60,332 nucleotides of DNA from CAZTDD01 sp964612675. GTDB taxonomy: Bacteria; Hinthialibacterota; Hinthialibacteria; Hinthialibacterales; JAKPRU01. The stretch is taken from the NCBI GenBank assembly GCA_964612675.1, contig CAZTDD010000025.1, positions 1 to 60,332 of the forward strand, given 5' to 3'. Below are positions 43,652 through 53,500 of the stretch, in pieces. Within the stretch, counting starts at the first letter, position 1. The number at the start of each line of letters is the position of its first letter. A model generated the notes under the pieces. The model did no database searches, had not been told where the DNA came from, and worked only from the letters and a program-made list of their open reading frames with translations. A program made the translations under genes and the position numbers.

Positions 43652-44536
43652 TCACCCGAGTTCCGGCCCCGACAACCCATAAACGTACTCGGGTTTGCCG
43701 GGATGATTATTCGGTCCTCGATACATGCGGATGAATGGACGTTGAACGGCAAAACCGACCTTCTTAAGAATATCTTGGCTCTCCGGGCAGGGATCCACGG
43801 TGTCAACAAAAACTCTCTGGTCCGAACACTGCTCCAATCGGGTGAGAAAGAGAGTCTCTGCGACTTCGCGGTTCCGTGCCACCCAGGGGCCGATATGTTC
43901 GGCGTCATGTCCCGGGCGACCGCACAAATATCCCAGAACCTCGCCGCCCGAGTGGAGTACGAAGCAGCGTTCCGGATAATGCTCCATATACAATGCAATA
44001 ACCTGCTTTCTGTCAGCACCGAATATGGGAGAATCCAGATCGTTGATTTCCTGGATATCGCGGGTCTCCAGACGTTCGGCTCGAGTCGAAGGGGTTAGCG
44101 GAGGGACAACGCATTCCCAGCGCGCGGCCCCGTATTCATCTTCAAACCCTATTTGATCGTAAACGAGTTTTCCCTGCGGGGTAGCATCCAGTTTGACTGT
44201 TTCGACCCCGATTCGCTCTAAGTACTCAATACCGTACATCAGGAGTTTTGTACCGATACCCCGTCGCCGCATAGCGGGATCGACAATCACCATCCCAACC
44301 CAGCCGAAACGGTTCTGGTAATTGATCGTTGTTACGGTGCCTATAACGCGGCCCTCATGTTCCGCGACAAAACAGCCTTGCCGGCCCAATGCGAGAAACC
44401 GCTGCCAGTCATGATCCTGCTGGTTCCAGCCGACCGTACGGCTCAACTCGACGCCGCGAGGCAGATCGCTGGCACGCATTCCCCGAATCAGGATCGAATC
44501 TCGGTCATCGTCGTAATCCGGTTCAAAACCGGTCAT
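43652..44536 (-). CDS. GNAT acetyltransferase with a second C-terminal GNAT-like domain
   Basis: 294 residues from the ATG at 44536 (GGGGAGG upstream). The first domain (about 15-145) has the acetyl-CoA loop MRRRGIGTKLLM, with VIGTVTTINY before it. The second part (about 160-290) resembles the Acetyltransf_18-type domain found in two-domain GNAT proteins, ending in AVQRPFIRM. It acetylates an unknown small molecule or amine. It lies 134 bp downstream of larA on the same strand. Confidence 0.87.
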   Translation of the reverse strand: MTGFEPDYDDDRDSILIRGMRASDLPRGVELSRTVGWNQQDHDWQRFLALGRQGCFVAEHEGRVIGTVTTINYQNRFGWVGMVIVDPAMRRRGIGTKLLMYGIEYLERIGVETVKLDATPQGKLVYDQIGFEDEYGAARWECVVPPLTPSTRAERLETRDIQEINDLDSPIFGADRKQVIALYMEHYPERCFVLHSGGEVLGYLCGRPGHDAEHIGPWVARNREVAETLFLTRLEQCSDQRVFVDTVDPCPESQDILKKVGFAVQRPFIRMYRGPNNHPGKPEYVYGLSGPELG

Positions 44537-44670
44537 ACTCACCTCCCCGCCCGTTCTCACAAAGTAAGGATTTGTCCCCGTCGCGTGTCTCTACATGTCG
44601 TATATCGCTCACGTGTCATAAGAATTCAAGGGAAAACCCGTTGATTCTATTCATACTCCCATCGCTTCCG

Positions 44671-45981
44671 TCATGCTGCGTTACGCCAGGAATAGAGTCC
44701 CTGAACCGGGTCCTTCAAATGAGGGATCACGTACGGTCCCTCGGGAATAACGAGGATCTTGGCGTTCGGTCCATGTTGGCCCAAGGCGGTTTCAATCCCT
44801 TCCTGCACAGAAGAGACCGGCGTCATGAGGGCGGCGCGCACTTCGTCAGGAGTGAGTCCCTCGGTGTAATAGAGCAAGTTGCATCGGCGAAGACCGTTAC
44901 ATAGTTCCTGGATCATCCATTGGTCTTTCTGCACATAATCCGGACCTTCAACCCGACGATAAAAGTCTTCGTAATCGCTCAGACTCTGAAGCATTTCCGT
45001 GAACTCCGCACTCCCCCAACCCTGTGCGTTCTTTGCGGCAATGACTATTGTGCCGCCTTCCTTCACGGCTCCCAGACAACCGGCCACGGCTTTGAAGGTT
45101 TGATACAAGGTATTGTCGAGCGGAATACCGCCGCCACAGGTCAGAACGACGTCCGCCAATTCAGGCACTTCCGTGAGCGCGTACGACGCCACGAAATCTT
45201 TCGCCGCCCGGTGTGCCTCCTCGATATCGCCCGCGTATACGCCGGTCACTTGTCTGGCTTCGTCGAGCGTGACATTCAGGATAAAATCGGCTCCCGCCAT
45301 TTTCGCCACTTTCACCGCCGCGTGGTGGAACGGATTGTCGTCCAGGCGTCCATTTGCAGTTCCGTCCTGCTGAATCATACGGTATCCATGCATCCGTTTC
45401 ATGGTCTCCAGCGAAGCGATCCCCGGCAGGACCGATTTCCGCCCTCCCGAATACCCGGCCATGAGATGCAGTTCCACGAGACCCGTTAGAACCTTGAGAT
45501 CGGCGTCCAGATAGGTCTGGTTGATGTAAATCGGTATTCCATCGACGTCGCCCAGATGGCGGTGATCCTCGGGTTGCTCGGAGTAGTGATTGACAACTCG
45601 ATACTTCTTTGGGATTTCCGGTCCGACCAGTTCATCGAGTTCTTCACCGAGATTCGGCCGGTGAATTCCGGTCGCGATTAGGATGGTGATCTTGTCGCGG
45701 GGAACTCCTGCGCGCTCGATCGTTTCCAGGATCGGCGGCAAAATGAGCGAATTCGGAACGGGCCGCGTGATATCGGAAATCACCACGCACGCCGAAGAAC
45801 GACCTTTCGCGATCTCCGCAAGCGCAGGCGTTCCGATAGGGTCGGCCAGACTTTCCTGAATTGTTTTCAACGGTTCCGCCAAGGGTTCAACGCCCCCCAT
45901 ATGAGCGACCGAGAGCAGGTTCTTGTCCGGTACCTCCACCCCGAGTTTCCCATCGCCGTATGCTAAATGAACACGTGTCAT
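44671..45981 (-). CDS. larA: nickel-pincer racemase, LarA family
   Basis: 436 residues from the ATG at 45981 (GGAGA seven bases upstream). Catalytic and cofactor residues match LarA: ISDITRPVP, His107 in ATGIHRP, His172 in LVELHLMAGYSGGRK, Lys182 (the Lys that binds the nickel-pincer cofactor) and His198. The family racemises lactate or related 2-hydroxy acids. The cofactor makers larB, larC and larE are not in the window and must be elsewhere if this enzyme is active. Confidence 0.92.
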   Translation of the reverse strand: MTRVHLAYGDGKLGVEVPDKNLLSVAHMGGVEPLAEPLKTIQESLADPIGTPALAEIAKGRSSACVVISDITRPVPNSLILPPILETIERAGVPRDKITILIATGIHRPNLGEELDELVGPEIPKKYRVVNHYSEQPEDHRHLGDVDGIPIYINQTYLDADLKVLTGLVELHLMAGYSGGRKSVLPGIASLETMKRMHGYRMIQQDGTANGRLDDNPFHHAAVKVAKMAGADFILNVTLDEARQVTGVYAGDIEEAHRAAKDFVASYALTEVPELADVVLTCGGGIPLDNTLYQTFKAVAGCLGAVKEGGTIVIAAKNAQGWGSAEFTEMLQSLSDYEDFYRRVEGPDYVQKDQWMIQELCNGLRRCNLLYYTEGLTPDEVRAALMTPVSSVQEGIETALGQHGPNAKILVIPEGPYVIPHLKDPVQGLYSWRNAA

Positions 45982-46078
45982 TTCCGTATCTCCAATGTGG
46001 GATTCTTGCGACAACAGCCGCTATAAAGGATAAAGAAAAATCGAATTGTCGTATACCGAATCCCGGTCATAACCCCGG

Positions 46079-47740
46079 TTACTCCAGATCGGACGGAACT
46101 GAGCCTTGCAGAAGGATGTCGAGATTGCGCCGAGCTTCCGCGTCACCCGGAAGAAGATCGCATGCTCTTCTCATATGTGTTTCCGCTTCTCCGGTCCGGT
46201 CCTCCTTTGCAAGCAAAACTCCGAGATTCTTGTGAGCGATGCCGAGCGCGGGATTGATTTCGAGAGCGTTTCGGTAATAGACCTCAGCTTTTCCTACGTG
46301 TTGGTTTCGTTCTGCAACCGCGCCTAAATTGTACCAGGCCAGACCATGGAATGTTCGGTCCAATGTACCGCGAGGCATACCCAGCCACCACTCGGCGGGT
46401 GCGAAAACCAAGATAACAGTAACAGTCAACGCCGGGAGATACCGCCGGACGCGCATTTCTCCTCGCCATATACTCCGCACCCAGGCCGCACCCAGAACGG
46501 CCAGCGCAGGGAGAGCAGCTGTTCGAAACCGCTCGGATACATAGAACAGGACGGACACAGCGAGATACGTCATGATGGAGGTGAAAAGCAGCAAAACAAG
46601 AGGCCGGTCTACCCGATACAGCGAGAAAACGGCGCTGAAACCCACAACCAAAACCACGGCGAGCGGGATTTTGAAGGCCAATAGCATCGGAACGCATGAC
46701 GCCTCGAAGCTGTAGGATGTGTCCACACCCGCTGAGCGCAAATTGGGTATCAGAAGGAGTTTCCTGGCAAGAAGTACCATGGATTTCCACGGGTGTTCGA
46801 TCATCCAGGCGATACCTTGCCGGTACCACCACGCCGAGGCTTCGCTCGGACTGAGCGGTTTGCCCGCGTTTTCAGACGCCAACCGGATGCTGTCGGTTCG
46901 TTGATTCTCGATTTCCACCGCCAGGCCGGGGACCGGTGCGAGGTAGCCCACGGCCTGCGGCCCTGTGCCCATACAGAACGTGACCCCACCGTTTGCGCTG
47001 ATTAAGACTGGATCGCCGGCTACCATCGTGTTGTACGTCAGAGTCGCGAGCGGTCCCAGCGCAGCGAAGATGGAATAGACAATCAGCGGTTGTGCAACCA
47101 CTCGCCATGAGCGGGGCTTTTGCTTGAGAGCTGCGTAGATTAGCCAAGCACCCTGGAGAACCGCAGCCGCCAGGAAATGGGGCCGGGTAATACACGCGAG
47201 ACCGCTGAACGCTCCTCCGGCCACGAGCCATTTGCAGCGCCCTTCCTTCCACCAGAGTGCCAGCCCGGCAATCCCCAGCAGGTGAAGCATCGCTGCCGTG
47301 GCTGTGGGAAGCAGCGAGTGCTCATACAAGATGGGCGGTCCGGCGCACACGAGGAATAACGCCGAAGCCACAGCCCAACCGACGGGGAGCAGCTGACGGG
47401 CCAGCCACAGCGTCAGTACTCCCCACAATATTCCGACAACACTCTGGATGGCGATAACGGACGCCGGTTCATGAATTCCGAGGTGATGAAGGAACAGCAG
47501 GCAGTATGCATAGAATGGAGGCTGGTAGTACGGGCCGTCTCCGATTATCCATGTATCGGCCAGATAGGCGTCGCGGGCCAATTGAAAATGCGACCAGGCG
47601 TCATTTTGAAGGATTCCGGCTGTAGGTGAACTCCCCCAATAGAACAGAGCCCAAATCAGCCGAGCAGCCACCGCCGTAAGAATAACCACACCGGTCTCTT
47701 TGAGATGGGGACGGGCAAAGATGGATTTTCGCTCAGACAT
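46079..47740 (-). CDS. GT-C membrane glycosyltransferase with C-terminal TPR repeats
   Basis: 553 residues. About ten hydrophobic helices follow the acidic first-loop motif ILQNDAWSHF. The last roughly 80 residues hold two TPR units (AWYNLGAVAERNQHVGKAEVYYRNALEINP and its following copy). It uses lipid-linked sugars; the TPR end probably faces a partner. A relative with the same plan lies at 58.5-60.2 kb. Confidence 0.85.
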   Translation of the reverse strand: MSERKSIFARPHLKETGVVILTAVAARLIWALFYWGSSPTAGILQNDAWSHFQLARDAYLADTWIIGDGPYYQPPFYAYCLLFLHHLGIHEPASVIAIQSVVGILWGVLTLWLARQLLPVGWAVASALFLVCAGPPILYEHSLLPTATAAMLHLLGIAGLALWWKEGRCKWLVAGGAFSGLACITRPHFLAAAVLQGAWLIYAALKQKPRSWRVVAQPLIVYSIFAALGPLATLTYNTMVAGDPVLISANGGVTFCMGTGPQAVGYLAPVPGLAVEIENQRTDSIRLASENAGKPLSPSEASAWWYRQGIAWMIEHPWKSMVLLARKLLLIPNLRSAGVDTSYSFEASCVPMLLAFKIPLAVVLVVGFSAVFSLYRVDRPLVLLLFTSIMTYLAVSVLFYVSERFRTAALPALAVLGAAWVRSIWRGEMRVRRYLPALTVTVILVFAPAEWWLGMPRGTLDRTFHGLAWYNLGAVAERNQHVGKAEVYYRNALEINPALGIAHKNLGVLLAKEDRTGEAETHMRRACDLLPGDAEARRNLDILLQGSVPSDLE

Positions 47741-47914
47741 GATCGAGAAAGCCCAGATACGAACTCGCTAAGCAGTTGATTTTATTTTGTTTGTGTCATA
47801 TGGTGACAAGAAAGTCGCAACACTTTAAGATAGATACTGATCTTGAAATGATTTTGTTGTATCATATCTCAGTCTCCGGGGGGCCGGAACGTCTTGCATG
47901 TGGAGGAGTAAAGT

Positions 47915-48331
47915 ATGTTTGGTAAAGCGCTCACGTCTGTTTTAATTCTCGCCGGTGGAACCTACGCGTCGTCGACTGTGTTTCAGGATGTCTTTGAAGG
48001 GATAACCGACATGGTCTCGATTAACGCAGCCACGGCGGAGATGAAGATGATCCACGATAAATTCACAGAATTTTATATCGCCAACAGTCGCTATCCGCAG
48101 GAGCATGAACTGCCTCGGTTTTTCAAGGAAGAATTCGAGAGTCCCACCGAAATCGTTTGTACCGATCCGTGGATGAGTCCTTACTGGCTGCTCAAGCCGA
48201 ACGTGGAGATACGGTGTTTGGGCGCCGATAAGAAACCTTTAAGCCGGGACGACCTTACTGTGGAGTATCCTCACGGACGCCGACCCCCGGTTCAGTCGTC
48301 TCCTCGCAGTCCCGGCGTCCGGTACAGGTAG
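47915..48331 (+). CDS. secreted GspG-like (pseudopilin-type) small protein
   Basis: 138 residues with a hydrophobic N-terminus (FGKALTSVLILAGGTYA). The C-terminal half TDPWMSPYWLL, EIRCLGADKKPLSRDDL and the final YP resembles the calcium-binding C-terminal region of type II secretion major pseudopilins, but no canonical prepilin peptidase motif is present. GGAGGAG precedes the ATG. It lies 79 bp upstream of the PqqD/pseudo-M50 gene on the same strand and is probably in the same operon. Confidence 0.65.
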   Translation: MFGKALTSVLILAGGTYASSTVFQDVFEGITDMVSINAATAEMKMIHDKFTEFYIANSRYPQEHELPRFFKEEFESPTEIVCTDPWMSPYWLLKPNVEIRCLGADKKPLSRDDLTVEYPHGRRPPVQSSPRSPGVRYR

Positions 48332-48410
48332 TGTTTCATTTTCGAGAGATACTTTTCGCGGCCGCAACACTGAGTACACCATTTCAGGAATTTTCAACCA
48401 GGGGGCGTGA

Positions 48411-51400
48411 ATGTCTGAGCAAACGTTTGATTTTTTCGACCGAGTTCCCGAACGTACCGTCAGCAATGAACCCACGGATTTGAAAGACCGTCCATGGACG
48501 GAAGCCCAATGGCTGCTGACTCATCCTTCCACCGCGTTAACGACGACCCTTACCGACGAAGCCAAGCTCATCTGGGAAGAGATCGACGGCGAGAAGACAG
48601 TCCGCGATCTACTGGCGGAATCGTTTGAAAAAGGCGGTTCTCCGGTGGATATCGAAAGTCTCTTGAACGACCTTGAAAAGAAGGGCTTCGTGGCGTGGAA
48701 GAATGGGCATTCGACATCGGACGACGATGCGGACCGAGTCGATCGTGAGATGCGCCGTGTGCTTACCGGTTTGCTTCATGCGGAATGGAACCTCGCGGGG
48801 CCGGCATCGTTTTTTAGCCGCGTGGGGCGTTCCTGGGGGAAATTGATTTTATCGACGAACACGATCTATTTATGTTGTGCATTGGGATTGGTTGCCTGTT
48901 ATCGATTGTTCGTCCTTTTCGGCGAGGGGGAATACACCGAACTCCGCATCGGAGATTCAGTGCTTCTGGGACTTGTCGGTCTCGCCTTGTGGGTACTCGT
49001 ACTTCCGATTATCGCAGAAATGTTCTTCGCATTGGGCGTTCCGAGTCTCGGTTTGAAGATACGCCAGGTTCTCCTTCGCCTGCGGTTTGGTTGGCCCTCT
49101 ATACGTGTGGAAACGGAAGACCCGGTCTCGCTGGCTCCTGGAACTTTCACCCGTCTTTTGGTGGCGAGAACAGCAGCCTACCTCGGCATGGCGGGAATTG
49201 CCATCCTGTTGACCTGGAGCGCCTCGTCGTCCTTCATTGTCGATGCACTCCGGCAGCTTGCGGTGGTTTCGTTGTTGCTCTGCTTCATCTCGCTTTCTCC
49301 CGTGCTTCCGACGCGGGCCTATCGGTCGCTTTGCGCCTATCTGCATGTCGAACACTTGAGGAAACTCTCGTTTCAATACTTGGGCCGCGAACTGGTTCAT
49401 TTCTTCGGTAAACACAAAGAGGAAACCGTCCACGGCAAAATTCTTCTCTTTTTCGCTTTTTACACATGTGTGTGGGTCATTGCCGCGGTCAAGCTGGCCT
49501 CGGTGATCTTTCGGTCCGAGTTACCGCTCTTGTTATCGGAAGCTTTATTTGAAGAAAGCCAGACAGCGCTGATTGTGGCGTTGATCGTGTTGGTTATCGC
49601 CGCGGCAGGTATTCTGGCCTTCGTTTTGGGCAGTATCTTCTTTGCATTGTGGAAGATGGCTCACTGGGTTTGGATGCATCTGTATCCAACGGGAGAGAGC
49701 CACAAGGTTCTTGTCAACATCCCCGTGTTGGCGGCATCGTCACTGGTTGTCTGGTGGGTGACGGGGGATGTTCATAGTTTACTTCTCCGGATCGTGATTC
49801 CTCTAGTTTATGTTGGATCTATCGCTTTTTTCTGTTCGGCCGTAGTGCGATTAACCGGGTCGATATGGCATCTTCCCGTGTGGGGATTGACCGTCGCCGC
49901 AGCTCTGTGGGGTTCCTCATTCATTCCGGCGGGGTTGGCAACGGGGGACGCGCCGGAGCTGTTGAGACTGGGAGCCCTCGTTCTCACGGCGGCCGCACTG
50001 GTTCCGATTCGATACCGGATTGCCAATCTCGCGGCGGACAGAATTCTGCTTGGGCTTGTTTGTGTGGTAGCCCTTGTGGGAGTGATTCTCACCAGTCCGC
50101 TTGTGTTGGGTCTTCTGGTTCTTTTCCTCGTCCTGAATATGTCGACTCGTGGACGCACCGGTTCGCTTGCTCCGATCTGGGTTTCCCTCGGATTTAGTGT
50201 TCTTGCCTTTCTGATGGGTGTGAAAGGAAACGGCGGCGTACAGCCAACGGCTCATTTTCAGGTTTTGATGGTTTTACTGAGTTCCGTACTCTGGCTCAAT
50301 ACGTCTTTCGGCTTCCGGCATTTATTGGCCAAAGTGCCCGGAGTATTCCCCGCAGGAACTCGACGGCGGGCTCACAGCGATCTCGAACGTCTACGGGCCG
50401 CTTTTCAGAATATGAGAACTTTATTGCGACATGCTCTTTCAGTCCACCTGGGGGAAGGTTTCTTGCGTGGAATGGAGCGAACGTGGGGAGAACGTATCGA
50501 TGCAGAAAGCAGTGTTGAAGAGACTGAGGAAATATCTGCGATGGCGGTACGGCTCGATAACGAGTGCCAGAAGCTGTTTCATCGGGTTCGCCGGTTGATC
50601 GGACGGAACCTGTTTCCCGATCTGATCTCGGATGCCCTTCATCGAATCTATTGGATGGAGCGGGAAGTACTCGTTCAGCATCTTCCGACGGTTGCCGCGA
50701 CAGTGGACCGGGACCAGGAAGAAGCGGTGGATCCGCAACAACTTCTCGTTAAGCTGCCCTTGTTCTCCGGCCTTGATGAAGGCCATCGCAAAGAAGTCGC
50801 TTCGCTTTTCCGGAGGCGCAAGGTGCCCGAAGGCGCGCAAGTTATCGCGCAGGGCACTCCGGGCAGTGAATTCTATGTTATCGCGAATGGCACGGCCTCC
50901 GTTGAAGTCGAGGACGAATGGGGTCAGCGGCGAACGGTAGCGCACCTGGCGGATACCGACTACTTCGGCGAGGTTGCGCTATTGCAGGATGTCCCCAGAA
51001 CGGCCACCGTTGTCGCGCAAACCCCACTGGATCTGTTTGTGTTGGGCCGGCAGGACTTCCGGACCCATCTTACAGAGGTTTCCACGCTCTCTGAGAGTAT
51101 CGAGGTTTCGGTGGCCCGCGTGAATATGCTGCGCGGAATCGCCCTGTTTCGTCGCCTGCCGCCGGCACTCCTCAGCAAGATTGCGTCCTGGTTCGAACCT
51201 GTTCGGGTGAAGGCCGGCGACACTGTCATTGAAGAGGGACAGCCCGGTGAGGCCTTTTATGTGATTCAGAAAGGACTCTGTCAAGTAATGCATCGACGCG
51301 ACGAAGCCTCTGAGGAAGAACTGGCTCGACTCGGACCGGGCGAATACTTCGGGGAGATTTCTCTTGTGCTCGGACGGCCGACCACCGCTACGGTTCGCGC

Positions 51401-51539
51401 TTTGGAGCCCACGGAACTGCTCCAGCTTTCAAAGGATCGATTTCTGGCCATATTCCGTGAGAATACCTTCTTTGCGGAAAACCTCTCGAAGGTTGCCAGC
51501 CGCCGGCTGATCGATACCAGGGGGCGCGAGGGCCGTTGA
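48411..51539 (+). CDS. PqqD domain + degenerate M50 membrane domain + two cyclic-nucleotide-binding domains
   Basis: 1042 residues. A PqqD-like peptide-binding domain at about 38-95 (TLTDEAKLIWEEIDGEKTVRDLL) is followed by many membrane helices (about 145-640). The first part of the membrane region aligns with YydH-type M50 zinc peptidases, but HExxH is AEMFF (residues 202-206) and the NPxxxxDGY motif reads SPVLPTRAY, so all zinc ligands are lost. Two cNMP-binding domains follow (about 780-895 and 910-1030; GEVALLQDVPRTATV and GEISLVLGRPTTATV carry the phosphate-binding cassette). It is likely a regulated peptide-binding membrane protein. The GspG-like gene precedes it. Confidence 0.8.
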   Translation: MSEQTFDFFDRVPERTVSNEPTDLKDRPWTEAQWLLTHPSTALTTTLTDEAKLIWEEIDGEKTVRDLLAESFEKGGSPVDIESLLNDLEKKGFVAWKNGHSTSDDDADRVDREMRRVLTGLLHAEWNLAGPASFFSRVGRSWGKLILSTNTIYLCCALGLVACYRLFVLFGEGEYTELRIGDSVLLGLVGLALWVLVLPIIAEMFFALGVPSLGLKIRQVLLRLRFGWPSIRVETEDPVSLAPGTFTRLLVARTAAYLGMAGIAILLTWSASSSFIVDALRQLAVVSLLLCFISLSPVLPTRAYRSLCAYLHVEHLRKLSFQYLGRELVHFFGKHKEETVHGKILLFFAFYTCVWVIAAVKLASVIFRSELPLLLSEALFEESQTALIVALIVLVIAAAGILAFVLGSIFFALWKMAHWVWMHLYPTGESHKVLVNIPVLAASSLVVWWVTGDVHSLLLRIVIPLVYVGSIAFFCSAVVRLTGSIWHLPVWGLTVAAALWGSSFIPAGLATGDAPELLRLGALVLTAAALVPIRYRIANLAADRILLGLVCVVALVGVILTSPLVLGLLVLFLVLNMSTRGRTGSLAPIWVSLGFSVLAFLMGVKGNGGVQPTAHFQVLMVLLSSVLWLNTSFGFRHLLAKVPGVFPAGTRRRAHSDLERLRAAFQNMRTLLRHALSVHLGEGFLRGMERTWGERIDAESSVEETEEISAMAVRLDNECQKLFHRVRRLIGRNLFPDLISDALHRIYWMEREVLVQHLPTVAATVDRDQEEAVDPQQLLVKLPLFSGLDEGHRKEVASLFRRRKVPEGAQVIAQGTPGSEFYVIANGTASVEVEDEWGQRRTVAHLADTDYFGEVALLQDVPRTATVVAQTPLDLFVLGRQDFRTHLTEVSTLSESIEVSVARVNMLRGIALFRRLPPALLSKIASWFEPVRVKAGDTVIEEGQPGEAFYVIQKGLCQVMHRRDEASEEELARLGPGEYFGEISLVLGRPTTATVRALEPTELLQLSKDRFLAIFRENTFFAENLSKVASRRLIDTRGREGR

Positions 51540-51605
51540 CTTCCTATCCGTCATGTGGAGAAAAATGGATTCTAAGAAAAGGACGTAACAGCAAGGAGGA
51601 CAGCA

Positions 51606-52268
51606 ATGGTACGAGTAGGTGTTTTGCTTTCGGGATGCGGCGTAATGGACGGCGCAGAGATTCATGAATCGGTAGTGACTCTCCTCGCCCTGGACCGGGC
51701 AGGCGCAGAGATCTTGTGTATGGCGCCGAATGCCGACCAGATGCATGTAATCAATCATCTGACGAATGATGAAGCCAAAGGGGAGACACGGAATGTATTG
51801 ACCGAAGCCGCTCGGATTGCACGCGGAGAAATCCGGGACGCCGCCGCAGTGAAAGCGGACGAATTGGACGCGTTGATCCTTCCCGGCGGATTCGGGGCCG
51901 CCAAGAATCTATGCACGTTCGCGGTGGACGGTCCCTCGTGCCGCGTACAGCCCGATGTCCGGCGTTTGGTGTCGGAGGTGTCCGATGCGAAAAAACCGAT
52001 CGGTGCGATCTGTATCGCTCCGGCGATAATCGCTGCTGTACTGGGCTCTAAGAGACCGGTGTTGACCATCGGTACCGATCAACAGACCGCAAAAGCGCTG
52101 GAGTCTATGGGAGCCACCCACCAGGATTGCCCCGTCGACCAGGCGGTGACCGATGAGAACCTTAACATCGTGAGCACTCCGGCGTACATGCTGGGGCCCT
52201 CGATCAAAGATGTGGCGAAAGGAATCGAAGCATTGGTCGACAAGGTACTTGCCCTTGCGAAGGGGTGA
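51606..52268 (+). CDS. elbB: ElbB/ES1-family DJ-1-like protein
   Basis: 220 residues. The family opening VLLSGCGVMDGAEIHESV, then LILPGGFGAAKNLC and the nucleophile-elbow AICIAPAIIAAVL, match ElbB, reported as a glyoxalase-like protein in the GATase1/DJ-1 superfamily. AAGGAGG precedes the ATG. It begins 66 bp after the cNMP-binding protein gene and may share its transcript. Confidence 0.93.
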   Translation: MVRVGVLLSGCGVMDGAEIHESVVTLLALDRAGAEILCMAPNADQMHVINHLTNDEAKGETRNVLTEAARIARGEIRDAAAVKADELDALILPGGFGAAKNLCTFAVDGPSCRVQPDVRRLVSEVSDAKKPIGAICIAPAIIAAVLGSKRPVLTIGTDQQTAKALESMGATHQDCPVDQAVTDENLNIVSTPAYMLGPSIKDVAKGIEALVDKVLALAKG

Positions 52269-52278
52269 GAAATGGGAC

Positions 52279-52737
52279 TCATTCCTTTATGATGTCCGCC
52301 TCGTCCGACTCCGCTGGTTCGTCCGGCCCTGCTTCTGCGGTGGGATCGTAGTACTGCTTCCGGTACAGCCGCATCCGGGCGAGGCGTATACGGTCGTCAA
52401 CGTCGTTGAGTAAGCTGTTCGGATCCGATCCGGCGATGTACATCCGATGTTTCGGGAGCCGGGTGTGGACGACTTCGTCCCGCAGCTTCTGTGCTTCTTC
52501 GACGTTTTCGTCGCTCTCCATGAGGAGTCGTTGGGCAAACGAGAGTTTCTCCATGGCTTCATGCTCGGCGTCACGTTGTGCTTTGGTCATTTTCAGCTTC
52601 CCGCTTTCCCGGCGAGTCCGCGCAAGCAAGTTGAGGAGAATTTTTATCAGCGCATAAAGAATCGCCAGCAGGAACAGCACCGCCAGTATTTGCGGAAGCG
52701 TATCGTTTATCCAGTGTTCGATGTCATCTACGCTCAT
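52279..52737 (-). CDS. single-pass membrane protein with coiled coil, unknown function
   Basis: 152 residues from the ATG at 52737 (GGAGAT upstream; a GTG six bases earlier sits too close to it). One hydrophobic helix (about 15-38) followed by a charged, mostly helical cytoplasmic part rich in Glu/Arg/Lys (SFAQRLLMESDENVEEAQKL) and an acidic C-terminus. No family is recognised. It is convergent with elbB, with 10 bp between stops. Confidence 0.65.
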   Translation of the reverse strand: MSVDDIEHWINDTLPQILAVLFLLAILYALIKILLNLLARTRRESGKLKMTKAQRDAEHEAMEKLSFAQRLLMESDENVEEAQKLRDEVVHTRLPKHRMYIAGSDPNSLLNDVDDRIRLARMRLYRKQYYDPTAEAGPDEPAESDEADIIKE

Positions 52738-53194
52738 CGTCACATCTCCAACGCAACGGCCGGATCGATAGGAAATCGAGACTGCACGGACGATTCTGTC
52801 TCTTTAACGCGCGGGAATGCCTCGATTGAACAATTCTCGACCTCCCACCAATGAACTTTATGTCTACAGCTTTCTGCATCTCCGGCCCCGGGTCGCTAAA
52901 CTGAGTATAAAGCGCTCCAACAAGGAATTCTATTCCTAGGGTCCAGAGGTACTTACGGGGCGATGTCCGTCCGGATACAGCAGGCCGTAGGGTTGCATAA
53001 ATAGACCTGATTTCTCCGAGGCATTGAATCTGGGAGCAAGGTCCGAGAACCGGGAGATTGACTGCGAATGGACGCTCTACGGGGAAAAGAAACCGACTTC
53101 CGAAGACAGCTCACCGTTACGATTCGGTAAGCCATACAAACCAAGGCGCCGATCTGACTCTCCGTGTTCCCTTCATCGAGACAACTCATCAACC
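52738..53194. other. gene-free stretch
   Basis: No convincing gene, RNA or promoter was found. It has a small palindrome, AGGAAT-TCT-ATTCCT, at 52923-52937. The minus-strand frame from 53198 to 52953 has no Shine-Dalgarno and no recognisable content. Confidence 0.5.
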
Positions 53195-53500
53195 TCAATT
53201 TGAGGTCTCAAGATAGCTATGAACCTGCTCGACGCCCGGTGTGCTGCGAACAATTTCGAGAACCACGGCCTTTTGATCTTCCGAAGCCACATTTCCGTCC
53301 AAAGTTACCGTACCTCGATACGAGTCGATGTCGATCGAGAACGGGCCTGCCGGGCCGGTTTCTGCGAGAAGTTTCTGTTCGATTTCCGTACAGATGGCCT
53401 TGTCATCAACGGCCACAGTCTTCTTGGTTTTGGCCGTCGAGCAGCCGACCGTGAAGCCAACCGCGACGACGAGTAGGAGAAGCCATCGGACCATTCGCAT
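53195..53500 (-). CDS. BON-domain lipoprotein
   Basis: 101 residues from the ATG at 53500, with GGAGG six bases upstream; a longer upstream frame has no support. The N-terminal helix ends in the lipobox VGCS, so it is predicted to be lipidated and anchored in the envelope. The remainder matches a BON domain (KAICTEIEQKLL, YRGTVTLDGNVASEDQK and VRSTPGVEQVHSYL), which binds phospholipid or peptidoglycan-associated partners. Confidence 0.85.
   Translation of the reverse strand: MRMVRWLLLLVVAVGFTVGCSTAKTKKTVAVDDKAICTEIEQKLLAETGPAGPFSIDIDSYRGTVTLDGNVASEDQKAVVLEIVRSTPGVEQVHSYLETSN

Noticed and set aside
52953..53198. Minus-strand frame of 81 codons
   Set aside because: No Shine-Dalgarno or recognisable content, and it overlaps the BON gene end.
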